Positions 1 to 9,831 are shown, numbered from the stretch's first letter. The stretch: DNA of 64,000 nt from Pseudophaeobacter sp. (GCA_027019165.1 JALUXC010000010.1:148035-212034); one strand, 5' to 3'. The notes: generated by a model from the sequence alone, not told the origin. Program-made: numbers and translations.

Positions 1-3000
1 CCATGCAGTTCTGCTTCCCAGTGATCCACCGTCACTGCGCAGATGACCAGGCTCTCCATGTTCATCATTGTCTCGGCCTGACCTTCCGGATCGTAGAGAT
101 ACGCCATGCCGCCGGTCATGCCGGCGCCAAAGTTGGCACCGATCGAGCCAAGGATCACCGCCACGCCACCAGTCATGTATTCACAGCCGTTCGATCCACA
201 GCCTTCGATCACCACCTTGGCGCCAGAGTTGCGCACCGCAAAACGCTCACCGGCGCGACCCGCTGCAAAGAGGTAGCCATCCGTGGCGCCATAAAGCACG
301 GTGTTGCCGACGATAGTATTCTCGCTTGCCACCAGTGGAGAGGCCATCGGCGGACGGACCACGATCATGCCGCCGGACAGACCTTTGCCGACATAGTCGT
401 TGGCGTCACCGGAGACCTCAAGCTTCAGGCCCGGCGCTGCAAAGGCACCCAGCGACTGCCCCGCCGAACCTTGCAGCTTCACGGTCAGATGATCCGGCTG
501 GAAGGAATTGCGCATGCCAAAGTTGCGCACGATGTGGCTGGAGGTGCGCGTGCCCACGGTGCGGTGGGTATTCTGCACCGCATAGGACAGCTGCATCTTC
601 TCGCCGTCTTGCAAGAACCGTGCCGCATCGCGCACGATTTCCGCGTCCAGCGTATCGGGCACTGCGTTGCGGTCCTTGTCGCGGTTGTAGACGATATCGG
701 CCGCGCCATCGACAGTGATCAGAAGCGGGTTGAGGTCGAGATCATCCAGATGCGCCGACCCGCGAGAGACCTGCGCCAGAAGATCTGCACGACCAATCAC
801 CTCGTCCAGAGATCGCGCCCCGATGGAGGCGAGGATCTCACGCACTTCCTGCGCATAGAAGGTGATGAGGTTCACCACCTTGTCCGCATTTCCGGTGAAC
901 TTGGCGCGCAAGGACTCGTCCTGGGTGCAGACGCCCACGGGGCAGGTGTTCGACTGGCATTGACGCACCATGATGCAGCCCATGGCGATCAGCGCTGCGG
1001 TGCCGATGCCGTATTCCTCGGCGCCCATCATCGCGGCCATGACGATATCACGCCCGGTGCGCAGGCCACCGTCTGTCCGCAGGGTCACGCGATCCCGCAG
1101 GTTGTTCATCGCCAGAACCTGATGCGCCTCGGTCAGGCCCATTTCCCAAGGCAGGCCCGCATACTTGATCGACGTCGCAGGCGAGGCCCCGGTGCCGCCA
1201 TTGTGGCCCGAGATCAGGATGATGTCCGCCTTTGCCTTGGCCACGCCGGCGGCAATAGTGCCCACACCGGAAGAGGCCACCAGCTTTACCGTCACCTTGC
1301 AGCGCGGGTTGATCTGTTTCAGGTCATAGATCAGCTGCGCCAGATCCTCGATCGAGTAGATGTCGTGGTGCGGCGGCGGCGAGATCAGGGTCACGCCCTT
1401 GGTCGAATGGCGCAGGCGCGCAATGAGGTCGGTGACCTTCATGCCCGGTAGCTGGCCACCCTCACCGGGTTTTGCACCCTGGGCTACCTTGATCTCCAGC
1501 TCTTCACACTGGTTCAGGTATTCAGCCGTGACGCCAAAGCGGCCCGAGGCCACCTGTTTGATCTTGGCCGAGGGGTTGTCGCCATTGGGTTCGGGCACGA
1601 AGTGTGCCGGATCTTCCCCGCCTTCACCGGAATCCGACTTGGCACCGATGCGGTTCATCGCGACGTTCAGGGTCTTATGCGCCTCGGGCGACAGCGCGCC
1701 AAGGGACATGCCCGGGGTCACGAACCGCTTGCGGATTGCGGTGATGCTTTCCACCTCTTCCAGCGGGATCGCTTTGCCCAGCGGCTTGATGTCCAGAAGG
1801 TCGCGCAGGTGAATCGGCGGGTTGGCCTGCATCTTTTTCGAATACTGCTGCCACATCTGGTAGGAGGCCTTGTTGCAGGCCATCTGCAGCATGTGCATCG
1901 AGGTCGCTTCCCAGGCGTGGGTCTCACCCGATTTGCGCGCCTTGTAGAAGCCGCCGATGGGCAGAACGTTCTGCTGCTCGCCCCATGCGGTGGCGTGGAT
2001 CTCTTCGGCTTTCACCTGGATGCCAGACACACCGATACCGGAAATCCGGCTGGTCATGCCGGGGAAATACTCGGCGCACATGGCGCGAGACAGGCCCACG
2101 GCTTCGAAGTTCAAACCTCCACGGTAGGAGGAGATCACCGAAATACCCATCTTGGCCATGATCTTCAAAAGACCCTGATCGATGGCTTCGCGGTATCGCG
2201 CTACGTTTTCTGTCAGCGAGCCGTCGAGCAGGCCGCGCTCGATCCGGTCGGCCAGCGAATCTTCGGCCAGATAGGCGTTCACCACGGTGGCGCCGCAGCC
2301 GATCAGCACCGCAAAATAGTGCGGATCGATACATTCCGCCGAGCGCACATTGAGCGAGCAGAAGGTCCGCAGACCCTTGCGCGTCAGATGCGAGTGCACC
2401 GCCGAGGTCGCAAGGATCATCGGCATCGCGATTTTGTCCGCATTTGAATGCTGGTCTGTCAGCACGATATGCCCAGCGCCCGAGCGCACCGCCTCTTCGG
2501 CTTCGGCGCGGATGCGCTGCAGGGCTGCGTTCAACGCGCCTTTGCCGGGGGTAAAGGTGCAATCCACCTCTGCCGGGGGCTCATCCAGTGTTTCCACCAG
2601 CTTGTCCCACTGAGAGTTGGCGACAAAGGGGCTTTCCAACACGATGATCTCGGTCTGGGAGCTGTCCTCATCCAGCACGTTCTTGAGGTTGCCGAACCGC
2701 GTTTTCAACGACATCACACGATATTCGCGCAAGCTATCGATCGGCGGGTTCGTGACCTGGCTGAAGTTCTGGCGGAAGAAATGCGACAACGGGCGGTACT
2801 TCTTGGACAGAACCGCAGAGGGCGTGTCATCGCCCATCGAAGCCAGCGTTTCCTTGCCATCCTCGGCCATGGGCGCGAGGATCTGCTCCAGCTCTTCGAT
2901 GGTGTAGCCAGCCGCGATCTGGCGGCGGCGCAGCTCTTCACCGCTGAACAGCGGTTTTTCATTTACCGTGGCAAGGGTCTCATCCAGATCGTTGATCTTC

Positions 3001-4367
3001 TCTACCCAATCGCCAAAGGGCAGCGCGGCGGCGAGTTTGTCCTTGATCTCGGTGTCGTGGTAGAGCTTGCCCTTTTTCATATCCACGGCCAGCATTTGTC
3101 CCGGGCCAAGCGCGCCTTTTTCAACAACGCTGGCTTCGTCGATCGGAACCATGCCCGCTTCGGAGCCTGCGATCACCAGACCATCGCCGGTCACCACATA
3201 GCGCATCGGGCGCAACCCGTTGCGGTCCAGACCGGCGCAGACCCAGCGGCCATCGGTCATTGCAAGGGCGGCAGGGCCATCCCAGGGCTCCATCACCGAG
3301 TTGCAGTAGGAGTACATGTCGCGCCATGCTTCGGGCAGCTCAACCGCCTGCTTCGACCAGCTTTCGGGCACCAGCATGGTTTTTGCCATCGGCGCAGAGC
3401 GACCTGCGCGGACCAGAACCTCGAACACCGAATCCAGCGCCGCCGAGTCGGAGGAGCCGCCTGCGATGATTGGCTTGATGTCGTCAGCATAGTCGCCAAA
3501 GGTCGAGGACGCCATGCGGATCTCATGGCTCTTCATCCAGTTGATGTTGCCCTTGAGCGTGTTGATCTCACCGTTATGGGCCAGCATGCGGAAGGGCTGC
3601 GCCAACCACCACTGAGGGAAAGTGTTGGTCGAATAGCGCTGGTGATAGATCGCAAAGGCGCTTTCGAACCGTTCGTCCATCAGGTCGGGGTAGAAGACGG
3701 CAACCTGCTCGGCCAGCATCATGCCTTTGTAGATGATCGAGCGGCAGGACAGCGACGCGATGTAGAGCCCGCCAATACCGGCGGCAGCAGCGGCCTTTTC
3801 GATCCGGCGACGGATTACATAGAGCTCACGTTCAAAGGTGTCCTCATCCACGCCCTTGGAGTTGGAGATCAGGATCTGCTCGATCTCCGGGCGGGTGGCG
3901 TTGGCTTTTTCGCCAAGGCAGGTCACATCGACCGGCACATGACGCCAGCCGTAGATGTAATAGCCCATGCGCAGGACTTCGGTCTCCACGATGGTCCGGC
4001 ATTTCTCTTGCGCGCCAAAATCGGTGCGCGGCAGGAAGACCTGGCCGACCGCGATCAGCTGATCGGTGTGAGGCTCGTGACCCGTGCGCTTGATCTGGTC
4101 GTAGAAGAAGGGAACCGGGATCTGCACATGGATACCGGCGCCATCGCCCGTCTTGCCGTCGGCATCGACCGCGCCGCGGTGCCAGATCGCTTTCAGCGCA
4201 TCGATGCCGGCCTCGACCACCTTGCGGCTGGCGCTGCCATCCTTGGAGACAACCAGACCCACACCACAGGAAGAATGCTCTTCTTCCTCGGAGTAGAGAC
4301 CGTTTTCGGCCATCCACTTGCGCTTGGCTTCCTCGGCGCGGACCCATTCTGCATCATATTTGGTCAT
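1..4367 (-). CDS. gltB: Glutamate synthase large (alpha) subunit, 3' end beyond window
   Basis: Transfers the glutamine amide nitrogen to 2-oxoglutarate to give glutamate, with GltD supplying electrons from NADPH in the cytoplasm. About 1,455 codons are present and the frame is still open at the left edge; the family is about 1,510 residues, so only the C-terminal tip is missing. Visible: the N-terminal nucleophile Cys34 (HSSCGVGLVV) after a short pro-segment, a class II amidotransferase domain, the FMN/synthase domain with SGHNGGTGASP, the cysteine cluster CQSNTCPVGVC for the 3Fe-4S centre, and the start of the C-terminal beta-helix. The start has an AAGGA ribosome site 7 nt upstream. It lies 78 bp downstream of gltD, on the same strand. 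Identification is very secure. Confidence 0.97.
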   Translation of the reverse strand, partial: MTKYDAEWVRAEEAKRKWMAENGLYSEEEEHSSCGVGLVVSKDGSASRKVVEAGIDALKAIWHRGAVDADGKTGDGAGIHVQIPVPFFYDQIKRTGHEPHTDQLIAVGQVFLPRTDFGAQEKCRTIVETEVLRMGYYIYGWRHVPVDVTCLGEKANATRPEIEQILISNSKGVDEDTFERELYVIRRRIEKAAAAAGIGGLYIASLSCRSIIYKGMMLAEQVAVFYPDLMDERFESAFAIYHQRYSTNTFPQWWLAQPFRMLAHNGEINTLKGNINWMKSHEIRMASSTFGDYADDIKPIIAGGSSDSAALDSVFEVLVRAGRSAPMAKTMLVPESWSKQAVELPEAWRDMYSYCNSVMEPWDGPAALAMTDGRWVCAGLDRNGLRPMRYVVTGDGLVIAGSEAGMVPIDEASVVEKGALGPGQMLAVDMKKGKLYHDTEIKDKLAAALPFGDWVEKINDLDETLATVNEKPLFSGEELRRRQIAAGYTIEELEQILAPMAEDGKETLASMGDDTPSAVLSKKYRPLSHFFRQNFSQVTNPPIDSLREYRVMSLKTRFGNLKNVLDEDSSQTEIIVLESPFVANSQWDKLVETLDEPPAEVDCTFTPGKGALNAALQRIRAEAEEAVRSGAGHIVLTDQHSNADKIAMPMILATSAVHSHLTRKGLRTFCSLNVRSAECIDPHYFAVLIGCGATVVNAYLAEDSLADRIERGLLDGSLTENVARYREAIDQGLLKIMAKMGISVISSYRGGLNFEAVGLSRAMCAEYFPGMTSRISGIGVSGIQVKAEEIHATAWGEQQNVLPIGGFYKARKSGETHAWEATSMHMLQMACNKASYQMWQQYSKKMQANPPIHLRDLLDIKPLGKAIPLEEVESITAIRKRFVTPGMSLGALSPEAHKTLNVAMNRIGAKSDSGEGGEDPAHFVPEPNGDNPSAKIKQVASGRFGVTAEYLNQCEELEIKVAQGAKPGEGGQLPGMKVTDLIARLRHSTKGVTLISPPPHHDIYSIEDLAQLIYDLKQINPRCKVTVKLVASSGVGTIAAGVAKAKADIILISGHNGGTGASPATSIKYAGLPWEMGLTEAHQVLAMNNLRDRVTLRTDGGLRTGRDIVMAAMMGAEEYGIGTAALIAMGCIMVRQCQSNTCPVGVCTQDESLRAKFTGNADKVVNLITFYAQEVREILASIGARSLDEVIGRADLLAQVSRGSAHLDDLDLNPLLITVDGAADIVYNRDKDRNAVPDTLDAEIVRDAARFLQDGEKMQLSYAVQNTHRTVGTRTSSHIVRNFGMRNSFQPDHLTVKLQGSAGQSLGAFAAPGLKLEVSGDANDYVGKGLSGGMIVVRPPMASPLVASENTIVGNTVLYGATDGYLFAAGRAGERFAVRNSGAKVVIEGCGSNGCEYMTGGVAVILGSIGANFGAGMTGGMAYLYDPEGQAETMMNMESLVICAVTVDHWEAELH

Positions 4368-4445
4368 ATCGTTTTCCTTTGCCTGACGGCGGCGCCTCAC
4401 CTTTCAAAAAGGGGCGCGCAACCCGTTTGGGACCGAAGTCTGTTG

Positions 4446-5885
4446 TTATTCCGCTGCCAGGGCAGCTTTTGCGTTGAAGCGTTCGAGGATCGCATCGGCG
4501 CAGTCGCGCCCGTCCTTAATGGCCCAGACCACCAGGCTGGCGCCGCGCACGATGTCGCCCACCGCATAGACACCGGGCAGATCGGTTGCGCCGGTTTTGA
4601 ACTCCGCCTTGACGGTGCCCCAGCGGGTGACCGGCAGTTCCGGCTGACCCCAGAGCGTCGGCAGATCTTCCGGCTCAAAGCCAAGCGCCTTGATCACCAG
4701 ATCGGCCTCTTCCACATAATCGGCACCTTCAATCACCTCGGGAGCCTGACGGCCGGTGGCATCCGGTTGGCCGAGGCGCATCTTCTGCACCATCACGCCA
4801 GAGACTTTGCCATCGCTGTCGACGAACCCTTTGGGCGCAGACAGCCATTCGAAGATGACGCCTTCTTCCTCGGCGTTCTGGGTTTCACGTTGCGATCCGG
4901 GCATATTGGCGCGGTCGCGGCGATAGAGACATTTGACCGAGGTGGCCCCTTCGCGGATCGAGGTGCGCACGCAGTCCATTGCCGTATCCCCACCGCCGAT
5001 CACCACAACCTTTTTGCCTTCGGCATTCAGCTCACCGCTTTCGAACTCTGGCACCGTGTCGCCAAAGCTGCGCTTGTTGGAGGCCGTCAGGAAGTCGATC
5101 GCCTTGACGATACCTGTAGCGCCGCTGCCCGGCATGGACAGATCGCGGGACTTGTAAACGCCGGTGGCGATGATCACCGCGTCATGCTTGCCGCGGATGT
5201 CCTCGAAGGAGATATCCTCGCCCACGTTGCAGTTCATGACAAAGGTCACGCCGCTGTCCTCAAGCAGCTTGTTGCGGCGCATCACCACGTCTTTTTCCAG
5301 CTTGAAGCCGGGGATACCGTAGGTCAGCAGGCCGCCCGCGCGGTCATAGCGGTCGTAGATGGTGACCTGAACGCCAGCCCGGCGCAGCATGTCGGCCGCA
5401 GCCAGTCCGCCGGGGCCGGCACCGATTATTCCGACGCTCTCGCTGCGCTCCTGCAGCGGAGCAACCGGCTTGACCCAGCCTTGTTCCCAAGCCGTGTCGG
5501 TGATGTATTTCTCGACGGCGCCGATGGTGACGGTGCCATGGCCGGATTGCTCGATCACGCAGTTGCCTTCGCACAGGCGGTCCTGCGGGCAGATGCGGCC
5601 GCAGATCTCGGGGAAGGTATTGGTGGCCTGGCTGGTCTCATAGGCCTCTTCCAGCCGTCCGGTTGCGGTCAGGCGCAGCCAGTCAGGAATGTTGTTGTGC
5701 AGCGGGCAGTGAGACTGGCAATAGGGCACGCCGCATTGGCTGCAGCGGCTCGCCTGCTCTTCGGCCTTGGCGGCGGCGAACTCGGCGTAGATCTCGTTGA
5801 AATCTTCCTTGCGTGCCTCGGCGGCCCGCTTTTCAGGCATGTCGCGTTCGATTTTCACGAATTTGAGCATCGGTTGCTTGGCCAC
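4446..5885 (-). CDS. gltD: Glutamate synthase small (beta) subunit
   Basis: NADPH-oxidising partner of GltB; passes electrons through FAD and Fe-S clusters to the large subunit. The 479 residues show the N-terminal cysteine cluster CSQCGVPYCQSHCP (Cys48, 51, 56, 60), a second cluster CGRICPQDRLCEGNC, the FAD dinucleotide fold GIIGAGPGGLAAADM and a second Rossmann motif VVVIGGGDTAMDC for NADPH, which is the normal layout. I chose the GTG at 5885 because AAGGGAG lies 7 nt upstream; the in-frame ATG five codons later has no ribosome site. It is the promoter-proximal gene of gltD-gltB. The 235 bp between it and divergent uppP should hold both promoters, but no clear box pair stands out. Confidence 0.96.
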   Translation of the reverse strand: MAKQPMLKFVKIERDMPEKRAAEARKEDFNEIYAEFAAAKAEEQASRCSQCGVPYCQSHCPLHNNIPDWLRLTATGRLEEAYETSQATNTFPEICGRICPQDRLCEGNCVIEQSGHGTVTIGAVEKYITDTAWEQGWVKPVAPLQERSESVGIIGAGPGGLAAADMLRRAGVQVTIYDRYDRAGGLLTYGIPGFKLEKDVVMRRNKLLEDSGVTFVMNCNVGEDISFEDIRGKHDAVIIATGVYKSRDLSMPGSGATGIVKAIDFLTASNKRSFGDTVPEFESGELNAEGKKVVVIGGGDTAMDCVRTSIREGATSVKCLYRRDRANMPGSQRETQNAEEEGVIFEWLSAPKGFVDSDGKVSGVMVQKMRLGQPDATGRQAPEVIEGADYVEEADLVIKALGFEPEDLPTLWGQPELPVTRWGTVKAEFKTGATDLPGVYAVGDIVRGASLVVWAIKDGRDCADAILERFNAKAALAAE

Positions 5886-6120
5886 GGGTGGACTCCCTTA
5901 TTAGCTTGCTACGAGTGTCATAGTTCGAAGCGCGGCGGATTAAAAGTCAACTATGCTGACCTATTTTGCCAGCAGTTTACCTCTGATACCCGGCGCAGCG
6001 GAAATGTACAGCAATTTTAGGACCGAATCGGACCCAAACCATTTGCTTCCCATTTGGGAGCAGATTCACTAAGCAAAAAGCGTATTTAGGCCTTTCCCGG
6101 CCGCATAGGAGCAGCCTGCC

Positions 6121-6924
6121 ATGTCATTGTTTCACCTCGTTCTGGTGGCCCTTATCCAGGGAATTACGGAATTTCTGCCGATATCTTCTTCGGGGCACCT
6201 GATTCTGCTGCCAGCGCTGAGCGGTATGGAGGACCAGGGACAGGTCATCGATGTGGCGGTTCACGTGGGCACATTGGCGGCTGTAATCATCTATTTCTGG
6301 CGGGATGTGCGGACGGGTCTGATCGGCCTGCCTCGTCTCGTAACCGGTCGCGCTGATACAGAAGGCGCCCGGCTGGCGCTTGGGTTGATCATTGCCACTA
6401 TTCCAACCGTGGTGCTTGGGGCCATCCTGCATTTCTCCGGGTTCAGCGATATGCTGCGCTCCACCGCCGTGATCGGCTGGACGATGCTGATCTTTGGGAT
6501 CGTACTCTATATTGCCGACCAAAAGGGCGCCGAGGTGAAAACGGCCCGCGACTGGGGCCTGCGCGATGCGTTGATCATGGGGCTGTGGCAGATGATCGCA
6601 TTGATCCCCGGCACCTCGCGGTCGGGCATTACCATCACTGGCGCGCGGCAGCTGGGCTATACCCGGACCGAGGGCGCGCGGATCGCCATGCTTATGTCCA
6701 TTCCAACCATCCTCGCCTCGGGCATCCTTCTGGGCGCTGAGGTGGCGGTCGAGGCCAATACAGCCCTGATGCGGGACGGGTTGATTGCCGCGGCTTTTGC
6801 CTTCCTGTCGGCCCTAGCCGCGCTGACCCTGATGATGCGGCTTTTGCGCTCTGTCAGCTTTACACCTTATGTGATCTACCGCGTCATTCTTGGGATCATC
6901 CTTCTGGCTGTGGCCTATAGCTGA
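6121..6924 (+). CDS. uppP: Undecaprenyl-diphosphatase (UppP/BacA)
   Basis: Integral membrane enzyme that dephosphorylates undecaprenyl diphosphate, recycling the lipid carrier for peptidoglycan and polysaccharide synthesis. Overexpression of the family gives bacitracin resistance. The 267 residues carry both signature blocks: GITEFLPISSSGHLI near the N-terminus and PGTSRSGITITGARQLG in the middle, with the conserved Glu, Ser/His and Arg residues, and about eight hydrophobic segments. The length is typical. The ATG has AGGAG 9 nt upstream. It is a single gene, convergent with the NDUFA9-like gene. It may also serve the undecaprenol-dependent polysaccharide pathway at 41-59 kb, but that is inference. 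Confidence 0.95.
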   Translation: MSLFHLVLVALIQGITEFLPISSSGHLILLPALSGMEDQGQVIDVAVHVGTLAAVIIYFWRDVRTGLIGLPRLVTGRADTEGARLALGLIIATIPTVVLGAILHFSGFSDMLRSTAVIGWTMLIFGIVLYIADQKGAEVKTARDWGLRDALIMGLWQMIALIPGTSRSGITITGARQLGYTRTEGARIAMLMSIPTILASGILLGAEVAVEANTALMRDGLIAAAFAFLSALAALTLMMRLLRSVSFTPYVIYRVILGIILLAVAYS

Positions 6925-6931
6925 AGCCAAA

Positions 6932-6960
6932 GAAAAAGCGCGGAGCCAATGCCCCGCGCC
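6932..6960 (-). terminator. Intrinsic terminator for the NDUFA9-like gene
   Basis: Stem GCGCGG/CCGCGC (6938-6943 with 6954-6959). Read on the minus strand the hairpin is followed by TTTTTC, the expected layout for a terminator of the leftward gene ending at 6990. It lies between two convergent genes and may also slow rightward transcription from uppP. Confidence 0.6.
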
Positions 6961-6989
6961 AATTTCAAAACCCGTTTCCTGGATCGCCG

Positions 6990-7979
6990 TCAGACGTCGC
7001 CGCGCAGATTACGAGCGGATGCGGTCATCTCGTCATACTGCCCGGAGGGGCGGAATTTCCACAGGTAATCGGGCAGGACAGGACCCAACAGCGAGGGCTC
7101 AATTCCCAGATCTGCGAACCCCTTGGCGCCATCGGCCACAACGTTGTCGCGACCCAGGTTCTTGAGCTGGTCGCGGGTCAGCACCTTGTTCTCGATCAGC
7201 TGGAAGCTGACGAACTGCAGGATATCAAAGCCCAGCGCGATGATCCCGGCCACAAAACGCGGCAGAGAGAGCACAATGCGGCGGCGGTGGATCACAGCCA
7301 GCATGTCCTGCATCAGCTCTTCGAAGGTTTTCACCTCAGGGCCGCCCAGTTCATAAACGCCAGGCTCTGCCTGACCCAGAACACCAGCAACAGCCGCACG
7401 AGCCACGTCATCAACGTAGACCGGCTGGAACCGGGTGGAGCCGCCAGCAATCGGCAGGATCGGCGACAGACGGGTCATCCCGGCAAAGCGGTTGAAGAAC
7501 TGGTCTTCGGTACCAAAGATGATCGAGGGGCGCAGGATCACGGCAACCGGAAAGGCCTCTTGCACAGCGGCCTCACCAGCGGCCTTGGTCTGGGCATAGG
7601 CGCTGTCGCTTTCGGCATCCGCGCCAATGGCAGAGATATGCACCATCTGGCCGACGCCCTGCTCCGCGGCGATCCGGGCGATCCGGCCCGCGCCCTCGGA
7701 CTGGACCGCGTCAAAGGTATTCTTGCCCAGCTCATTGAGAACGCCCACGCAGTTCACTACGGCATCGGCCCCCTGCATGACTGCGGCGACCGAAGCGTCA
7801 TCGCGGATGTTGCAGAAAACCGGCTCGACCTGGCCAGGTACCCCGTAGGGTTTCACATGCATCGCCTCATTCGGACGGCGCACGGCGACGCGGACACGCC
7901 AGCCCTCCTTGGCCATGCGGCGCGCGATGTAACGACCGACAAAACCGGATCCGCCATAGATCGTAACCAGTTTGGACAT
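6990..7979 (-). CDS. NDUFA9-like atypical SDR protein (complex I-associated family)
   Basis: A 329-residue NAD(P)-binding extended/atypical short-chain dehydrogenase. The N-terminal motif TIYGGSGFVGRYIARRMAKEG is the dinucleotide-binding fold; further along come VHISAIGADAESDSAYAQTKAAGE (a Tyr/Lys pair in the active-site region) and VILRPSIIFGTED, all typical of the bacterial NDUFA9-like group. In mitochondria the homologue is an accessory complex I subunit that binds NADPH; in alphaproteobacteria its exact role is not settled. The ATG start is clean and the product has no signal peptide. It stands alone, convergent with uppP, and appears to be normal chromosome next to the tRNA insertion site. 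A role in ubiquinone or respiratory-chain biology is inferred from family only. Confidence 0.85.
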   Translation of the reverse strand: MSKLVTIYGGSGFVGRYIARRMAKEGWRVRVAVRRPNEAMHVKPYGVPGQVEPVFCNIRDDASVAAVMQGADAVVNCVGVLNELGKNTFDAVQSEGAGRIARIAAEQGVGQMVHISAIGADAESDSAYAQTKAAGEAAVQEAFPVAVILRPSIIFGTEDQFFNRFAGMTRLSPILPIAGGSTRFQPVYVDDVARAAVAGVLGQAEPGVYELGGPEVKTFEELMQDMLAVIHRRRIVLSLPRFVAGIIALGFDILQFVSFQLIENKVLTRDQLKNLGRDNVVADGAKGFADLGIEPSLLGPVLPDYLWKFRPSGQYDEMTASARNLRGDV

Positions 7980-8097
7980 CTTTTGGCTCCTGCAGTTAGC
8001 TCTTGTCCCGATCTACCGGCCCAGAGGCTGTCAAACAAGGCGCAATTCACACCCTGCGTTGCAGTTTCGTCATAAATCCCGGGTTTTGAGCAGGGCC

Positions 8098-9831
8098 TTA
8101 CGTCATCGAGAGCTGAAGGTCACGGAAAACGCCGAACAGATATCCTCGGCAACCTAAATCAGCTTGAGCAAATTTCCGTTTGACGACCGCACGTCCCATG
8201 CGTATACGCCGCTTCACGACACCTGCCCAGGTGGCGGAATTGGTAGACGCGCTAGCTTCAGGTGCTAGTGTCCGTATGGACGTGGAGGTTCGAGTCCTCT
8301 CCTGGGCACCATTCCAGACTTTCGGGTCTGACATTCCCCCTAAAGCCTTGAATGGAAACGACATTTCAGGGGTTCTAGGCCCCTGATTTCGGCAGTATTT
8401 GATGTGGGATTTGAATGCCAGTTTCAGCACCAAACGACGGAGATGAATCTGCATCTGGCCAGGTGTTTCCCAGAGTTTCCAAGGGTTTGTCAGGAATGTA
8501 ATCGCTGGTTCTAGTTTTTCTTCGAAGGTGCCCTTGGGTTCAGAGCGTTTCGCGAGTTTTTCGGCCAGGCGGGCCTTGCTTGCTTCGTGATCGGCGATCT
8601 TTTCCTCATATTTCTGAATCACGGTGGTGTTGCTTGAGGCCATGATCAGCTCGAGCAGCCTGTCGATCTCCTTATCGATTTTCCCAATTTGGCGCTTTCC
8701 TTGGCGCAACAGGTCGGCAGCTTGTGCCCGTCGCGCCTGCCAGATGTGGCGGAACATGGCGGAGAGCATGAGAACAGACGCAGGATTGGGCTGGAGCGTT
8801 TTGACGATCTCGCCAATCTCGCCTTCGATCTGATCGCGTTTGATGGATTTTCCGTAAAAGTCGCAGGTTTTGGTCTGACACAGGTAATAGGCATAGGTTC
8901 CGCCATTGCCCTTCGTAAAAGACGAGCGCAGCGGCACCTCACAGCAATCGCAAACGGCGATACCGCGCAGGGCGAATGCATTGCCGATATTCTTGCGCTT
9001 CGGGGCCTTGGCCTTGCCTGTGCGACGCTCTTGCACCTTGTCGAAGGTTTCCAGCGAGATCAGCGGCTCGTGCTGTGCCTTGAGCCAGTTGATCCCGTAG
9101 CGTTCGGAACAAATATGGCCGGTGTATACCGGTTGGGTCAGAATATCGGTCACCCGTTGCTGGGCAAGCTTGCCGTTCTTGAGATGCGGAAAGTCGGGAA
9201 AGGATTCGAAATAGCGCTTGACCTCGGCCTGACTGCCAAATCGACCATTGGCATAACCTTCGAATGCTTCGCGGATGACACCCGCCAGAGGTTCATCCGG
9301 TACGAGGACCTTGCCGTGCCCCTTTTGGGTTTCGTATTTCAGGCCAACGGGCGCACGGTGGACAAAGTAACCTGCCTGCATCCGTGCCTTCATCTTCTGC
9401 GCGACCTGCCGACCATTCTGCTTGCGCTCCAACTCTCCTTGCGCCGCGATGATGGTCTCGATGAACTCTCCTTCGGGACTGTCCTCTTCGAACTTGAAGT
9501 TCAGACAGGCAATTTGCGCACCCCGCGCACGCAGCGCTTCCCGTAGTTCGAGGTGATATTTTGTGGAGCGGGCGAAGCGTTTCGGATCGTCGAACAGGAC
9601 GATAAAATTCTCTTCCGGTTGTGCGTCGAGGAAAGACAGTAGAGCAACCATGCCAGGGCGCTTCATGAAATCTATGCCGCCGCTGATTGTGTCGGGGAAG
9701 GAGGCCACCACTTCCCAGCCTTTGGAGGCCGCAAACTCACGACACCGGGATTCTTGACTGCTTAGCCCATGGCCCGTCGTCTCCTGACCCCGCGAACTCA
9801 CCCGAGAATATATAACAACTTTCTGTCTCAT
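8098..9831 (-). CDS. Large serine recombinase (element integrase), reads through tRNA-Leu
   Basis: Site-specific recombinase, likely the integrase/excisionase of the element. Residues 5-150 are a resolvase catalytic domain with YSRVSSRGQET (catalytic Ser12) and VLFDDPKRFARS; a Recombinase domain follows (about 170-270), then a zinc ribbon with CDCC and LCQTKTCDF, and a coiled-coil stretch near 370-430. The start has AGGAGGCGCT directly upstream and overlaps the preceding gene by 4 bp. Oddly, residues from about 507 on (GAQERTRTSTS and beyond) are the antisense of tRNA-Leu and its upstream DNA, so the last 70 residues come from the host chromosome. In the circular form the C-terminus would differ. 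Recombinase identity is secure; the functional end of the protein is not. Confidence 0.93.
   Translation of the reverse strand: MRQKVVIYSRVSSRGQETTGHGLSSQESRCREFAASKGWEVVASFPDTISGGIDFMKRPGMVALLSFLDAQPEENFIVLFDDPKRFARSTKYHLELREALRARGAQIACLNFKFEEDSPEGEFIETIIAAQGELERKQNGRQVAQKMKARMQAGYFVHRAPVGLKYETQKGHGKVLVPDEPLAGVIREAFEGYANGRFGSQAEVKRYFESFPDFPHLKNGKLAQQRVTDILTQPVYTGHICSERYGINWLKAQHEPLISLETFDKVQERRTGKAKAPKRKNIGNAFALRGIAVCDCCEVPLRSSFTKGNGGTYAYYLCQTKTCDFYGKSIKRDQIEGEIGEIVKTLQPNPASVLMLSAMFRHIWQARRAQAADLLRQGKRQIGKIDKEIDRLLELIMASSNTTVIQKYEEKIADHEASKARLAEKLAKRSEPKGTFEEKLEPAITFLTNPWKLWETPGQMQIHLRRLVLKLAFKSHIKYCRNQGPRTPEMSFPFKALGGMSDPKVWNGAQERTRTSTSIRTLAPEASASTNSATWAGVVKRRIRMGRAVVKRKFAQADLGCRGYLFGVFRDLQLSMT
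8180..8208 (+). promoter_or_regulatory. Sigma-70 promoter of tRNA-Leu
   Basis: TTGACG (8180-8185) and TATACG (8203-8208) are separated by 17 bp, a near-consensus housekeeping promoter. Transcription would start near 8215, about 10 nt before the mature tRNA. It lies inside the 3' end of the recombinase reading frame, on the opposite strand. Confidence 0.7.
8225..8311 (+). tRNA. tRNA-Leu (anticodon CAG)
   Basis: An 87-nt class II tRNA. The acceptor stem GCCCAGG pairs with CCTGGGC, followed by A and an encoded CCA at 8309-8311. The anticodon arm is CTAGC-TTCAGGT-GCTAG, which puts CAG at positions 34-36 and reads CUG leucine codons. The long variable arm GTCCGTATGGAC and the T arm GGTTCGAGTCC are normal, so the gene is intact. 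Its 3' end is the attachment site of the mobile element to the right, and the whole tRNA is overlapped antisense by the recombinase frame. Confidence 0.97.

Noticed and set aside
2448-6020. A 1,190-codon open frame on the + strand
   Set aside because: It is antisense to gltB/gltD, which have all their catalytic motifs on the other strand; the frame is a GC-rich artefact.
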